Source: a virus. From it: a DNA stretch of 30,776 bases. Position numbers and translations under genes: made by a program. This document shows positions 1 to 10,500 of this stretch, piece after piece. The stretch spans positions 1 through 30,776 of IMG/VR virus record IMGVR_UViG_3300032562_000125; one strand, written 5' to 3'. The stretch's first letter is position 1. The number at the start of each line of letters is the position of its first letter. Under the pieces are notes generated by a model. That model had not been told where the DNA came from. It searched no databases and saw nothing but the letters and a program-made list of their open reading frames with translations.

Positions 1-206
1 TTTTTGAGTTTAATGACAATCTTACTAACGCTTCAATAGAATTTAATATAGCGAACACTTTAAAATATAATGAACCTAGATGCAATTTGATTTCTGTCAA
101 CGTCTCTTCGACAGACGATTATAGTTTACAAGTAACTATCACTTACGCTCTTATAAATAATCCTGAACCAATAACAATAAACTTCATGCTTCAAAGAGTG
201 CGATAA
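1..206 (+). CDS. 25: Baseplate wedge protein gp25, C-terminal part
   Basis: This is the 3' end of a gene cut by the window edge; the readable frame starts at base 3 and ends at TAA 204-206, leaving 67 residues. The segment has the layout of the GPW/gp25 lysozyme-like baseplate family: an Asn-rich helix-strand stretch ending in the family's EPR motif (YNEPR), then two beta strands and a terminal strand ending MLQRVR. In T4-like phages gp25 forms part of the wedge core next to the tail tube and helps start sheath assembly. The next gene, gp6, starts directly at the stop codon, a coupling expected for proteins of one wedge. The identity rests on the EPR motif, the C-terminal pattern and the neighbour; the N-terminal half is not visible. 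Confidence 0.83.
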   Translation, partial: FEFNDNLTNASIEFNIANTLKYNEPRCNLISVNVSSTDDYSLQVTITYALINNPEPITINFMLQRVR

Positions 207-1997
207 ATGGCAGCAAATAGCAATCTAACTCTTACATCATTAGATTTTGATACTTTAAAAAACAATTTAATTACGTTCCTAAAAAGTCAACCTACCTTTA
301 AGGATTATAATTTCACAGGATCTAATATGAACGTATTGTTGGACGTAATGTCTTACAATACGTTCCTTAATGCATTTTATCTTAATATGGTCGCTTCTGA
401 AATGTTTCTAGATTCGGCTCAAAAATTAGATTCGGTTATTTCTCACGCCAAAGAATTGAATTATCTACCCAGATCAAATCGTTCCCCAGTTGCTACAATA
501 AGTTTTACCCTAAACACTGCCGACAATAGTAATAACAACACAATTACAAATCCTTTAGTTATACCAAAAGGGACAATTTTTAGTGGTTTAAACGCGAATG
601 GTGGATTTACTTACGTAACGAATGAAGAAACATCTTATCTTTCAACAAATACAGTATATACGATTTCTAATTTACAAATTTATGAAGGTTCTTATGTACA
701 AGATACTTTCGTTGTTGATTATTCTAATCCTTCACAAATATTCACTTTATCAAACCCTTCTATTGATACGACAAGCCTTACTGTTACTGTTAACGAAAAC
801 GGAACCAACACTGTATATACTTACGCGGAAAATCTTTTTGGTTTAAGTAATACTTCCAATGTTTATTTCTTGCAAGCGACGGCAAACCAACAATATCAGA
901 TATTATTCGGTGATAATGTGTTTGGTTACAACCCATTGAACGGCGATATAATTTACGCAAAATATAGAACAACTTTTGGTTCGGATGGAAACGGAATAAC
1001 ATCTTTTATGATCGATCAAGATTTAGGTGCGATTAATGGTGGCGTCGGTGTGCCTAGCGTTATAACAACTGTAAGTCCTTCCGTTGGCGGAGCAAACGCA
1101 GAAACTATTGAATCGATTAGATTCAACGCTCCTAGATATTTTCAAACTCAAGGAAGATGTGTTACGGCTTCGGATTACAAGTCAACAATACTTCAAAATT
1201 TCCCCGAAGTAGAACACGTTAATGTTTTTTCTCTTGAAACTTCTAACAACGTTGTTGAATTTGGAACGGTTTTCGTTTCTATGAGTACGTATACGGGAAA
1301 TATATTAACAAGTAATAGAAAACAAAATATACAATCTTTTGTCAACAATCTTTCCCCTATAGGAATAAACGTTCAAATTGTGGATCCGGATTACCTTTAT
1401 ATTACGCTGAATTCCACTGTGCACGTTAATTTTTCTAATACTATTTCTACTCCAGCTACAATTATATCCGAAGTGATCTCGACTATAAACGATTACAATG
1501 TTTCTAATTTACAAGATTTTAACACGGCATTTAGAATGTCTAGATTAGAAAATCAAATCAATAACGCCGACGTCGGAATACTTAGTAACGAAACTAAAGC
1601 GCAATTATATAAAATATTTTCTCCTAATTTAAACGTTCCTAGCTCTATTTCTTGTAATTTTCAGAATTCTATTGAGCCTGGTTCTTTGACAAGTAGTTTG
1701 TTGGTTTTAAACGGTCAAAATTATATATTCACGGATTATATACCAGAAGTAGATATGGGTTCTGGTATAGTGTATGAATTGCTACAATCAAGTTCTTCGA
1801 CCATAAGTTACAACAAAATAGGAACTGTGGATTATACTTCAGGAATTGTAAATATTCAACAAGTTTCTTTCAATAATATTGGAGGCGGTGTTAAAATATA
1901 TGCAACTCCGACGAATCAAGACTTGTATTGTTATAACAATACAATTATAGAAATTGATACTATTTCTGGATTAACAATAAACACAGTCAGCGGATAA
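207..1997 (+). CDS. 6: Baseplate wedge protein gp6
   Basis: A 596-residue protein, slightly shorter than T4 gp6 (about 660). gp6 dimers form the inner ring that joins the wedges of the contractile-tail baseplate. The helical N-terminus (about residues 7-75) carries the family pattern LDFDTLKNNLITFLKSQPTF followed by NMNVLLDVMSYNT and an Asn-Ala-Phe-Tyr-Leu-Asn stretch. About residues 293-345 hold the Baseplate_J-like signature: AETIESIRFNAPR, then RCVTASDYKSTI, then FPEVEHVNVF. The C-terminal quarter is beta-rich. ATG 207 follows the gp25 stop with no gap, so translation is probably coupled. The following gene begins one base after the stop. This is one of the most secure assignments in the window. 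Confidence 0.9.
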   Translation: MAANSNLTLTSLDFDTLKNNLITFLKSQPTFKDYNFTGSNMNVLLDVMSYNTFLNAFYLNMVASEMFLDSAQKLDSVISHAKELNYLPRSNRSPVATISFTLNTADNSNNNTITNPLVIPKGTIFSGLNANGGFTYVTNEETSYLSTNTVYTISNLQIYEGSYVQDTFVVDYSNPSQIFTLSNPSIDTTSLTVTVNENGTNTVYTYAENLFGLSNTSNVYFLQATANQQYQILFGDNVFGYNPLNGDIIYAKYRTTFGSDGNGITSFMIDQDLGAINGGVGVPSVITTVSPSVGGANAETIESIRFNAPRYFQTQGRCVTASDYKSTILQNFPEVEHVNVFSLETSNNVVEFGTVFVSMSTYTGNILTSNRKQNIQSFVNNLSPIGINVQIVDPDYLYITLNSTVHVNFSNTISTPATIISEVISTINDYNVSNLQDFNTAFRMSRLENQINNADVGILSNETKAQLYKIFSPNLNVPSSISCNFQNSIEPGSLTSSLLVLNGQNYIFTDYIPEVDMGSGIVYELLQSSSSTISYNKIGTVDYTSGIVNIQQVSFNNIGGGVKIYATPTNQDLYCYNNTIIEIDTISGLTINTVSG

Positions 1998-1998
1998 A

Positions 1999-4287
1999 AT
2001 GGAAATAGATAAATTTATTTCTCCATTCATTGCTTCGCAATTTCCAAACTTCTATCAAACAGAAGGAACGAATTTTATTGCCTTTATGAAGGCGTATTAC
2101 GAATGGATGGAATCGGAAAATAACGCAATATATCAAGTTAGATCTTTACTTGATTATAGAGATATTGATTCTACTCTTCCTCAATTTGTCAAATATTTTA
2201 AAGACAAATATATGGATTCTATTCCGGAAAATATCAAAGCGGATAAAAAACTTTTATTAAAACATATATTAGAATTGTATCGTTCAAAAGGTAGCACAGA
2301 ATCATACAAATTACTTTTTAGAATTTTATTCAATGAAGATATTGAAGTTTATATTCCCAATCAATATGTTTTCAAACTATCTGATAATAACTGGATAACT
2401 CCGAAATACATAGAAGTTTCCGATAATCCTTATTTGGTAAATCTAATTGGTCAAAAAATTTACTCTTCTTCAACTTTATCAACGGCAGTAGTTGACAATT
2501 ACTTTACAAAATCTGTTAATAATAAAATTATTAACGTTTTATATTTGATTGGTTTAGAAGGTAATTTTCATTACGGAGAAAAAATTTTTTGTGAAGCGGT
2601 CCCTCAAATAACTATAGATACAGCGCCAGTTATATTTGGGTCATTATCTTCTGTTACTGTTGTTCAAGGCGGTATTAATTATAATATTGGCGATGTATTA
2701 ACCGTTGAGGGCAGCGGTTACGGAGCATTGGCTAAAGTTGCTGCGACTAGATCTAAAAACGGCGAAGTTACGTTTGAATTAATAGACGGCGGTTCCGGAT
2801 TTTCTACCGGAGCTATAATAAGTGTTGACGGAGCAGCGTTTAATATAGTAAACGCCACAAATACAAATCCAGTCGTAATCACAACTTCGAACAATAATAC
2901 TATAACGAACGGCCAATCTATTAGGATAGATTACGTTGATGGAATGTTTCAACTTAATTCTAGCGTATATAATTATTACGCTAAATTGATTAATTCAACT
3001 TCGTTTTCTGTATATAGCGACCCAACTTTGTCGACTCCGCTGAATGGAACTACGTTTAACGCGTATTCCCCAAATAGCGGATATGTATATATCAATACTG
3101 GAGGTTCTGGGGCAACTTTTAATATTGGTAGTATAGTCAATAAACAAATATATAAATTAAATACTGATTACATTAACACCTATTATAATACTATACTCGA
3201 TAGCACTATTTCGGGTTATAATATCGCGGTTTCTAGTATTAACGGTACTTTTTCAGCTAATAATAAAATTTATATGAGTAATGTTAGCGTAAGAGAATTG
3301 GATTGTAATGTTATTTCTACTTCTTCAGTTTTGTCTGTTGGAGAAAATTTATCGAACTCTTCTCAAGGTATAGCCAATCTAACAGTTTGTATTTCGGATA
3401 ACACTTACGTTATGGTCAAAGGTTCTGACATAACGAACGCAAATCTAGCTAGTGGAGTAATATTAAAAAGTAATACAAGTAATACTTACGTATTATTAAA
3501 CACAGTATTCCCAGTAGAAACAATAAATGCGACAGCGAACGTTGTTACTTCAAATTCTACGGTTTTAGGAATAAACGCTCAAAATGGTTATTTTTTACAA
3601 GGCGAAAAAATATACAATTCTAATTCTACATCGAATGCGGTAATAAATTCTGTAACAAGAAACACCAACTGGGTATTTCAAGTTCCTTTACCGGCCAATT
3701 TAGATCAATCGATTCAAAACATTTTAACCACGGTGAATAAAGAAGTTGGAACAATTGCTTCAATAACTGATATTAATCCGGGAACTGGTTACGCTTCCGA
3801 TCCGGTCGTTTCTATTGTCGAACCTTTAATTTATGATTTAAGAATTTCTGATCCTGTTAATGGTGGTATAGAAGGTTTCAATGTTTACGTCAAAGCTCGT
3901 GCTGGATACGCGAACGGTATAGTAACTGCGATCACTATAGTCGATAGTGGATTTGGTTACGATAGAGACCAAGTAGTTAATTTGTTAAATTCTAATAATA
4001 ACTACGTGGTAACTGGAACAACGTTTGTTGATATTAATGGAATAGGACAAGGGTATTGGACTAATCATAAAAGTTTCGTTAGCGACGTTATGAAAATTCA
4101 AGACAGTAATTTTTATCAAAATTATTCTTATCAAATAATAGCGGAAAGAATGATAGATACATATAAAGAATTAGTTTACGATTTGGTTCACCCTATTGGA
4201 ATCAAATTGTTCGGTACTTTCGCGGTTAAAGATAATTTAATTTCTAATTATTCTCAATTAGCCAATTCATATTTTGTTCAGTCATAA
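1999..4287 (+). CDS. Baseplate wedge/peripheral structural protein in gp7 position
   Basis: A 762-residue protein. Residues about 1-125 are helical: FPNFYQTEGTNFIAFMKAYY, then a Lys-rich stretch with LYRSKGSTESYKLLFRILF and NEDIEVYIP, a start I recognise from structural proteins placed after gp6 in aquatic T4-like phages. The centre is beta-rich, with GGxxYxxGD / GSGFxxG repeats (about 215-285) and GTFSANNKIY-type repeats shared with the next gene and with the gene at 12381. The C-terminus (about 700-745) returns to a family pattern, NFYQNYSYQIIAE then LVHPIGIKLFG. By position it matches T4 gene 7 (wedge, about 1030 residues), but I cannot show homology to gp7. The stop overlaps a CATAAATA octamer that may drive the next gene. 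Confidence 0.65.
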   Translation: MEIDKFISPFIASQFPNFYQTEGTNFIAFMKAYYEWMESENNAIYQVRSLLDYRDIDSTLPQFVKYFKDKYMDSIPENIKADKKLLLKHILELYRSKGSTESYKLLFRILFNEDIEVYIPNQYVFKLSDNNWITPKYIEVSDNPYLVNLIGQKIYSSSTLSTAVVDNYFTKSVNNKIINVLYLIGLEGNFHYGEKIFCEAVPQITIDTAPVIFGSLSSVTVVQGGINYNIGDVLTVEGSGYGALAKVAATRSKNGEVTFELIDGGSGFSTGAIISVDGAAFNIVNATNTNPVVITTSNNNTITNGQSIRIDYVDGMFQLNSSVYNYYAKLINSTSFSVYSDPTLSTPLNGTTFNAYSPNSGYVYINTGGSGATFNIGSIVNKQIYKLNTDYINTYYNTILDSTISGYNIAVSSINGTFSANNKIYMSNVSVRELDCNVISTSSVLSVGENLSNSSQGIANLTVCISDNTYVMVKGSDITNANLASGVILKSNTSNTYVLLNTVFPVETINATANVVTSNSTVLGINAQNGYFLQGEKIYNSNSTSNAVINSVTRNTNWVFQVPLPANLDQSIQNILTTVNKEVGTIASITDINPGTGYASDPVVSIVEPLIYDLRISDPVNGGIEGFNVYVKARAGYANGIVTAITIVDSGFGYDRDQVVNLLNSNNNYVVTGTTFVDINGIGQGYWTNHKSFVSDVMKIQDSNFYQNYSYQIIAERMIDTYKELVYDLVHPIGIKLFGTFAVKDNLISNYSQLANSYFVQS

Positions 4288-4290
4288 ATA
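4283..4290 (+). promoter_or_regulatory. Candidate T4-type late promoter (CATAAATA)
   Basis: CATAAATA overlaps the stop codon of the preceding gene and lies 28 bases before the gp8 ATG at 4319, with AAGAG at 4306-4310 as ribosome binding site. T4 late promoters are TATAAATA; I recall the form NATAAATA for cyanophages. In DNA this AT-rich the octamer can occur by chance, so position in a gap is the main support. Confidence 0.45.
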
Positions 4291-4318
4291 CAATATTGGA
4301 ACATTAAGAGATCATTAA

Positions 4319-7300
4319 ATGGCAATTTTAACTATCAATCACAACATTAATCTTGTTACTGATTTTATTAATGACGTCAGTAACGGCGAGAATTCTTATT
4401 ATTGTTTTGTATCTAAAGCTACACCTTGGACCGACGCCAATGGAAACATATACGACAGTAACGTTCCGGAAGCGAATAATTCAATTTTTCAGGTAGAACA
4501 GGGAACATATCAAAACATCGTTTATGGAAAACGTTTAAGTAATTCCGATGTTGTTCCTATGGTAGTTAGAAATAATTGGTCAAACGGGACTGTTTACGCT
4601 AGATATAACGATACAGACCCAAACCTTTACAATGAAAATTTTTACGTAATCACTGATCAAAACGCAGTTTACAAATGTATTGACAACGGATACTCTGTAT
4701 TAACTCCGAACGGAGTTCCTTCTACTTACGAGCCAAGCTCAACAACAACAATTGGCAATTTTACGACTCCTGACGGTTATATTTGGAAGTATATGTTTAC
4801 GGTGGACCCAACAACATATAATAATTTCCAATCGGCGAATTATATACCCGTTACTCCAAACAATGCGGTTCAAGGAAATGCCGTTCCTGGAACGATTGAT
4901 AGTTTGGTTTTAACTAACGGAGGAACAAACTATCAAATTTACGAAGAAGGATTTTTACAGTCTGTAGTTAATAATTACGTTGTTCAGTTACCATCAACTT
5001 CTTCGCCTTCCGACAACTATTATTCAGGTTCTTCAATTTATTTTAAAGCTGGTTTTGGTGCTGGCCAGCTGGCCAACATCGTAAATTACAGCGGAACAAC
5101 TAAGCTTATAACCGTAAATCCTCCGTTTAATTATTATGAAAATTTACAATTAAGTAATGTTAATGGTATTTTCAACATAGGCAATTTAATTTATCAAAAT
5201 ATTGCTTATATAACATATTATTATCAATCTGGTTATTTAAACACTGGCGACACTCTTATTCAATCTGACACTGGCGTCTACGGAACTATTAATTTCAGTA
5301 ACTCTACTAATATCGTACTTAATGAACAATTTAAAGGATTGTCCCCAAATTACCCTATGTATGATACTTCATATTCAGCGGTTAAACGTAACGGTAAAGT
5401 ATCGATCTCGAATAACTCTTCAAACGTTGTCGCTGTTTCAAATAATTATTTTTCTAATGATTTTTCGGTCGGTAGCTACATAAGAATCGGCGAAAATGCA
5501 AACACAAATTTAAGAAGAGTTGTTTCAGTAAATTCTTCAATAATTACAGTGAATTATCCGTTCAATAACATATTGACTAGCGCGAATTGTTATTATGTTA
5601 ACAACGCAATAAGTATTAACGGATTTAGCGAACAAACATATGAGGGGGCGGTAGTTTATACTAATCTTAACTCTACTGAATTATCTATTAGTAATACTCA
5701 ACCTTCTAATTCTTCTTTCTTTTTAGGAGAAACGGTTGTAATAGTTGACAGTAGCAACACTAGCCAAGGCGCTAATGGAACTGTTTCTTTTGCTAATTCT
5801 TCTAATATGATTCTTAATAATGTTAATGGTAACGTAAATAACCTTGCTAATTTATACGCTTATGGTTTGTATTCTCAAGCTAAAGCCTATATCAACAATA
5901 ATATTTCTTATCCAAATATAACTGTGTCGACTATAGAAGGCGGTTTTCTTTCTGGTGTTCCCGTTGTATCTGCATACGCGAACGGCGTTCCTTCTGGTAA
6001 CGCTCTAGTGGTTTCTTCTTATACTTCTCCAAACGAGTTAACGGAATATGTAATATCCCCAAAGGTTAATATTGAAGGAGACGGCAACGGAGCTCTAGCA
6101 TATTGCACCGTTGATTTAAGCGGTAATAATCCTTCCAGATCAATTTCTTCGATTATATTAATTAATGGCGGCGAGAGTTATACACAAGCTAACATTTCAA
6201 TTTCTTCAAACACATTATATGGAAGTGGCGCAATTGTACAACCTCAAATAAGCCCTGTAAACGGTCATGGCTATGACGCTTATACAGAACTTGGCGCTAT
6301 TTACGCCGGATTATACACCAAATTTGACACTGCAGTAAACGAAAACTATAGTTTACCTTTATACGGTTCTTATAGAACCATAGGAATAATTAAAAACCCT
6401 GCGATCAAAGATGCAATTATTAATCTAACTGATTTCGATAGAATTCAATTAGGCATTAGTAATACCAGCGGAACTTTTTCTATAGGAGAAATAGTTTATC
6501 AACCTTCTTCAAACGCTGCTGGAGTAATTTCTACAAGTAATAGTAGCTCTATAGTATTAGATAATTATGGCGGAACGTTTAATTTTGATTCTTCTAATTT
6601 AGCTAATTCTTCTACTCTATTATACGGTCTTATTTCTGGCGCAAACAGCCATTGTACTTCTTCTAATGTGGTTTATTTTATTTTACCCGCTAATACAGAA
6701 GCTCTAGTGGATAGCACAAGCGGTGGTACCGCTACTATGACTCAAGTGATTTCAAATACACAAATAAGAGTATCGAACGTAGTTGGAAAATTTTCACAAA
6801 ATGATTTGATTACGGAAAGTTTAAATGGTAATTACGCCAACATTGATTCTATATACACATCAAATGGAACGGTAAATTCAACAGTTAATTTCGGTAGTAG
6901 TTTCAATCAAACAGCGAGATTAACGTTATCATCAAATACAAATAACTACAATTTGTATGAGTATGTTACACAAAACACTACTTACGCAACAGGAAGAATA
7001 ATTAGTAAAACTGACGAGTTAGATTTAGTTTACAATGCCGCCGCCTCTTTCTCCGTCGGGGATATCTTAATAAACGCTAACACAGGTTCTAACGCTGTTG
7101 TTACTTACGCTAACAATTCATCGAACTATTTGAAATTATCTGCGGTGAATATGACGGGATTTAACGAAACTACACATAAACCGTTCAACGTTGGAGATAC
7201 TATTAAAAATCCTTCAGGAAGTAAAATTTCAACTATAAATAATGTTTATAGCGTTTTGGTTTTGGATGATGTTAGAAGTATCGTAAGTTCTAACACTACA

Positions 7301-7504
7301 CCATTTATAGGGGAATTCGGTGTTTATCAAATATCCGGATATGAAATTGTTGGTAATACTTCCGGTTCTGTTGGTATAATGAGCTTAGTGAAATTGCCTG
7401 ATTTAGTTAGAGAATCTGGTCAAGTAATATATCTAGAAAATATGACCCCTTTTAATGTAAATGCAACATCAACTGAACAAGTTAACATAGTTATTAAATT
7501 TTAG
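4319..7504 (+). CDS. 8: Baseplate wedge protein gp8, enlarged by beta repeats
   Basis: 1061 residues, about three times T4 gp8 (334). The first about 190 residues are gp8-like: SYYCFVSKATPWTD, then VVPMVVRNNWSNGTVYARY, NFYVITDQNAVYKCI and the signature TPDGYIWKYMFTV. A second conserved stretch near residues 600-700 reads SPVNGHGYDAYTELGA. Between and after these sit repeats of the type SGTFSIGEIVYQ...GVISTSNSSSIVL (around residues 295-345, 455-510, 710-760 and 895-940), probably beta modules on the baseplate surface. gp8 dimers bridge gp6, gp7 and gp10 in T4 wedges; the core should act in the same place here. The start has AAGAG eight bases upstream. The gp8 call is firm for the N-terminus; the role of the added repeats is inferred. 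Confidence 0.8.
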   Translation: MAILTINHNINLVTDFINDVSNGENSYYCFVSKATPWTDANGNIYDSNVPEANNSIFQVEQGTYQNIVYGKRLSNSDVVPMVVRNNWSNGTVYARYNDTDPNLYNENFYVITDQNAVYKCIDNGYSVLTPNGVPSTYEPSSTTTIGNFTTPDGYIWKYMFTVDPTTYNNFQSANYIPVTPNNAVQGNAVPGTIDSLVLTNGGTNYQIYEEGFLQSVVNNYVVQLPSTSSPSDNYYSGSSIYFKAGFGAGQLANIVNYSGTTKLITVNPPFNYYENLQLSNVNGIFNIGNLIYQNIAYITYYYQSGYLNTGDTLIQSDTGVYGTINFSNSTNIVLNEQFKGLSPNYPMYDTSYSAVKRNGKVSISNNSSNVVAVSNNYFSNDFSVGSYIRIGENANTNLRRVVSVNSSIITVNYPFNNILTSANCYYVNNAISINGFSEQTYEGAVVYTNLNSTELSISNTQPSNSSFFLGETVVIVDSSNTSQGANGTVSFANSSNMILNNVNGNVNNLANLYAYGLYSQAKAYINNNISYPNITVSTIEGGFLSGVPVVSAYANGVPSGNALVVSSYTSPNELTEYVISPKVNIEGDGNGALAYCTVDLSGNNPSRSISSIILINGGESYTQANISISSNTLYGSGAIVQPQISPVNGHGYDAYTELGAIYAGLYTKFDTAVNENYSLPLYGSYRTIGIIKNPAIKDAIINLTDFDRIQLGISNTSGTFSIGEIVYQPSSNAAGVISTSNSSSIVLDNYGGTFNFDSSNLANSSTLLYGLISGANSHCTSSNVVYFILPANTEALVDSTSGGTATMTQVISNTQIRVSNVVGKFSQNDLITESLNGNYANIDSIYTSNGTVNSTVNFGSSFNQTARLTLSSNTNNYNLYEYVTQNTTYATGRIISKTDELDLVYNAAASFSVGDILINANTGSNAVVTYANNSSNYLKLSAVNMTGFNETTHKPFNVGDTIKNPSGSKISTINNVYSVLVLDDVRSIVSSNTTPFIGEFGVYQISGYEIVGNTSGSVGIMSLVKLPDLVRESGQVIYLENMTPFNVNATSTEQVNIVIKF

Positions 7505-7512
7505 AGGAAATA

Positions 7513-10500
7513 ATGGCATCGAATACATCCCTTCTTGATACTAATTTGAATACAAGTCCTTATTTTGATGACTATGATCCAACAAAACAATATTATAAAG
7601 TATTGTTTAAGCCTGGTACGGCAGTTCAAGTAAGAGAATTAAATCAGCTTCAATCAATTTTACAGAACCAAATAACCTCGTTCGGTCAAAATATATTCAA
7701 AGAAGGTTCGGTAATTAAAGGTTGTACTTTCACGTTTGATAACAATTACAACTACGTCAAATTGAATGATACGTATGCGAATGGTACTTCTTTAACGGTT
7801 TCGGATTTGGTTGGATATAGCGTCACAAATCCCAACGGGTTGACTGCTACAGTTATTAACTCTTTACCAGGATTGTATTCTAATAATCCTGATCTAAACA
7901 CATTATATATTAAATATTTGAACACAGGAACTTACAGTAACGGCGCTCCTCAAACGCAATTCGCAAATAGCGAACTTCTAACTTTTATTTCTTCTGCTAA
8001 TTTAGTTGTTGCAACTGTAGTGTCAGCAAACGTTGCTAATGTATCAGGAAAAGGTTACGCGTTTACTACAACTGAAGGTATTATTTTTAAAAAGGGGTAT
8101 TTCATTTATGTTGATCCTCAAACCGCTGTAATCGACAAATACTCAAATCAGCCCGATGGTATTTCTGTTGGATTCGAGGCTACTGAAGAATTAATAACTG
8201 CAAGTAATGATACAAGCCTTTATGATAACGCTGCTGGTGCCCCAAATTATTCTGCGCCGGGTGCTGATCGCCTTAAATTAATTCCTACACTTGTTACAAT
8301 ACCAACAAACACAGCGAATACTACAACTTTCTTTTCTTTGGTTGATTTCAAACAAGGCGCGCCGATAACAATAAGACAGGATACCCAATTTAATTCTATC
8401 GCTATAGAAGAAGCACGTAGATCGTACGAAACTAATGGAAACTTCGTAGTTAATCCTTTTATTGTTTCATCACAAAGTTTGGCAAATACATCTGATCCGG
8501 ATTACGCCACTCATTATAATGCTTTGGTTAGCGCAGGAATAGGCTACGTTAACGGTTACAGAGTTCAGTTTATTAATAGTAATGCATTCAAAGCGAGAAG
8601 AGGAACAGATTATGCCAACGTTTCTCAACAAAATGTTTCTTTGAATTTTGGTTATTATGTGTTATTAGACGAATTGTCTGGCGAATTCGGCGATTCAAAT
8701 AAAATCATTCAAGTTCAATTACACAGCGTTCCAAAAACTTCTGTAACTAATAGAACTTTCCTAGGTACCAGTTTTTCTCCAACAACGCAAATAGGAACAG
8801 CGTACATAAGAGGATTTTCTTATAATAGCGGATCTCCAGGAGCAAATACAGCTCAGTATAGATTATATCTATTTGATATTTCGATGAATCCTGGTTCTAA
8901 TTTTAATAATGTAAAAAGCGTAATTTATTATGATAGTTCTTTAAAAGGCGTTGCCGATATTGTTCTAGATTATAATATTTCTTCTAATAATTATATCGCT
9001 TCTATCAAATCACCATATTTGAATAGTATGATCTATCCATTTGGTCAAAATGCATTATCATCAAACGGATTTAATAATACAGAATTTGATTATAGAAAAA
9101 TATCAAATACAAATTTTTCTAGTAGCGCAACTAATTCTATCGCGACTGTCGGGATAACAACTCCTCCTTCTGGTTCCGATAGTTTCCTTTATTTGGGAAC
9201 TCTATCTTCTTCTCAAATGAATGATTTTATTGTTGTTCCAACGTCAAACGGTTATTCAACTAATAAAACTGGAACGGTTACAGTTTCAAGCTCAAGTAAC
9301 GTTGTTACAGGTTCCGGCACTTCGTTCTTAACAGATTATGCCGTTGGCGATTTTATTCTTACAAACACATCAGATGTTAGAACTATAACTTCAATATCTA
9401 ATAATGTTTATTTGACTGTAGATAATACTTTTTCTTCTAGCGTAGGAAGTTTGACTCACCAGAAAGCGTTTATTACAGGAAACCCAATACCATTTTCAAC
9501 AAGACCAAATAGATCAATGAATATTTCCGCAAATACGTTGACTATTTCTCTTGGCGAGGGTGCGAACGCAGCTTTTAACATTCAAGTAGCTTCTTCTATT
9601 GCTAGATCAGGCGCTACGTCGATACAAAAAATTATTAACAAAAACGTTTTTGTTAAAATCGATTGTTCTAACAACATCAACAAAAACGTAGGTCCATGGG
9701 AATTAGGTATACCTGATGTTTTCAATGTTGACGGTGTATATATTGATACGAGCGGGAATAAAACTTATACAAATACTTCAACAAATTACGCAAGTTATTT
9801 CAGTTTAGATAACGGCCAAAGAGATGCTTACTATGACTTAGCAACTTTGAATGTTGTAACAAATTCTCCTGCAGACCGTATTAATGCAAATACAACGATT
9901 TTAGTTCAGTTGTCGGCGTTTACTCATCAATCGGGTTCTGGATATTTTACTTGTAATTCTTATCCAATTGACGACGTAAATACATCAAACGTTAACGCGA
10001 TAACAACTGCTGAAATACCAACTTATTCAAGTTCTGGTGGTTATTATTTCGATTTAAGAAATTGTATTGATTTTAGACCTGTTTCTTCAAACACTGCAAA
10101 CGTGGCTACAAGCATAGCAACAGCGACTGTTAATCCTTCATCAACATTAAGTTTTAATGGAACTCCTATATTACCAGATCCTGATTCTATTTTTATTACA
10201 GACCTTGCGTATTATCTTTCAAGAACAGATAGACTAGCTATCGATACTTCTGGTAATATTGTTATCACCGAAGGATTGCCCGCTGTTGCAAATCCTCCAG
10301 CGCCGTCCGAACAAAATGGTACGATGACTCTTTCATTGTTATCAATCCCGCCTTATCCTTCTTTGACAACCAACGAAGCCAAAGAGTACAACAGATATGA
10401 TTTGGCTATTCAATCAGCGACAAGTCAAAATAGAAGATATACTATGAAGGACATTAAGTCCTTGGATACAAGAATTACAAATCTTGAATACTATACTTCA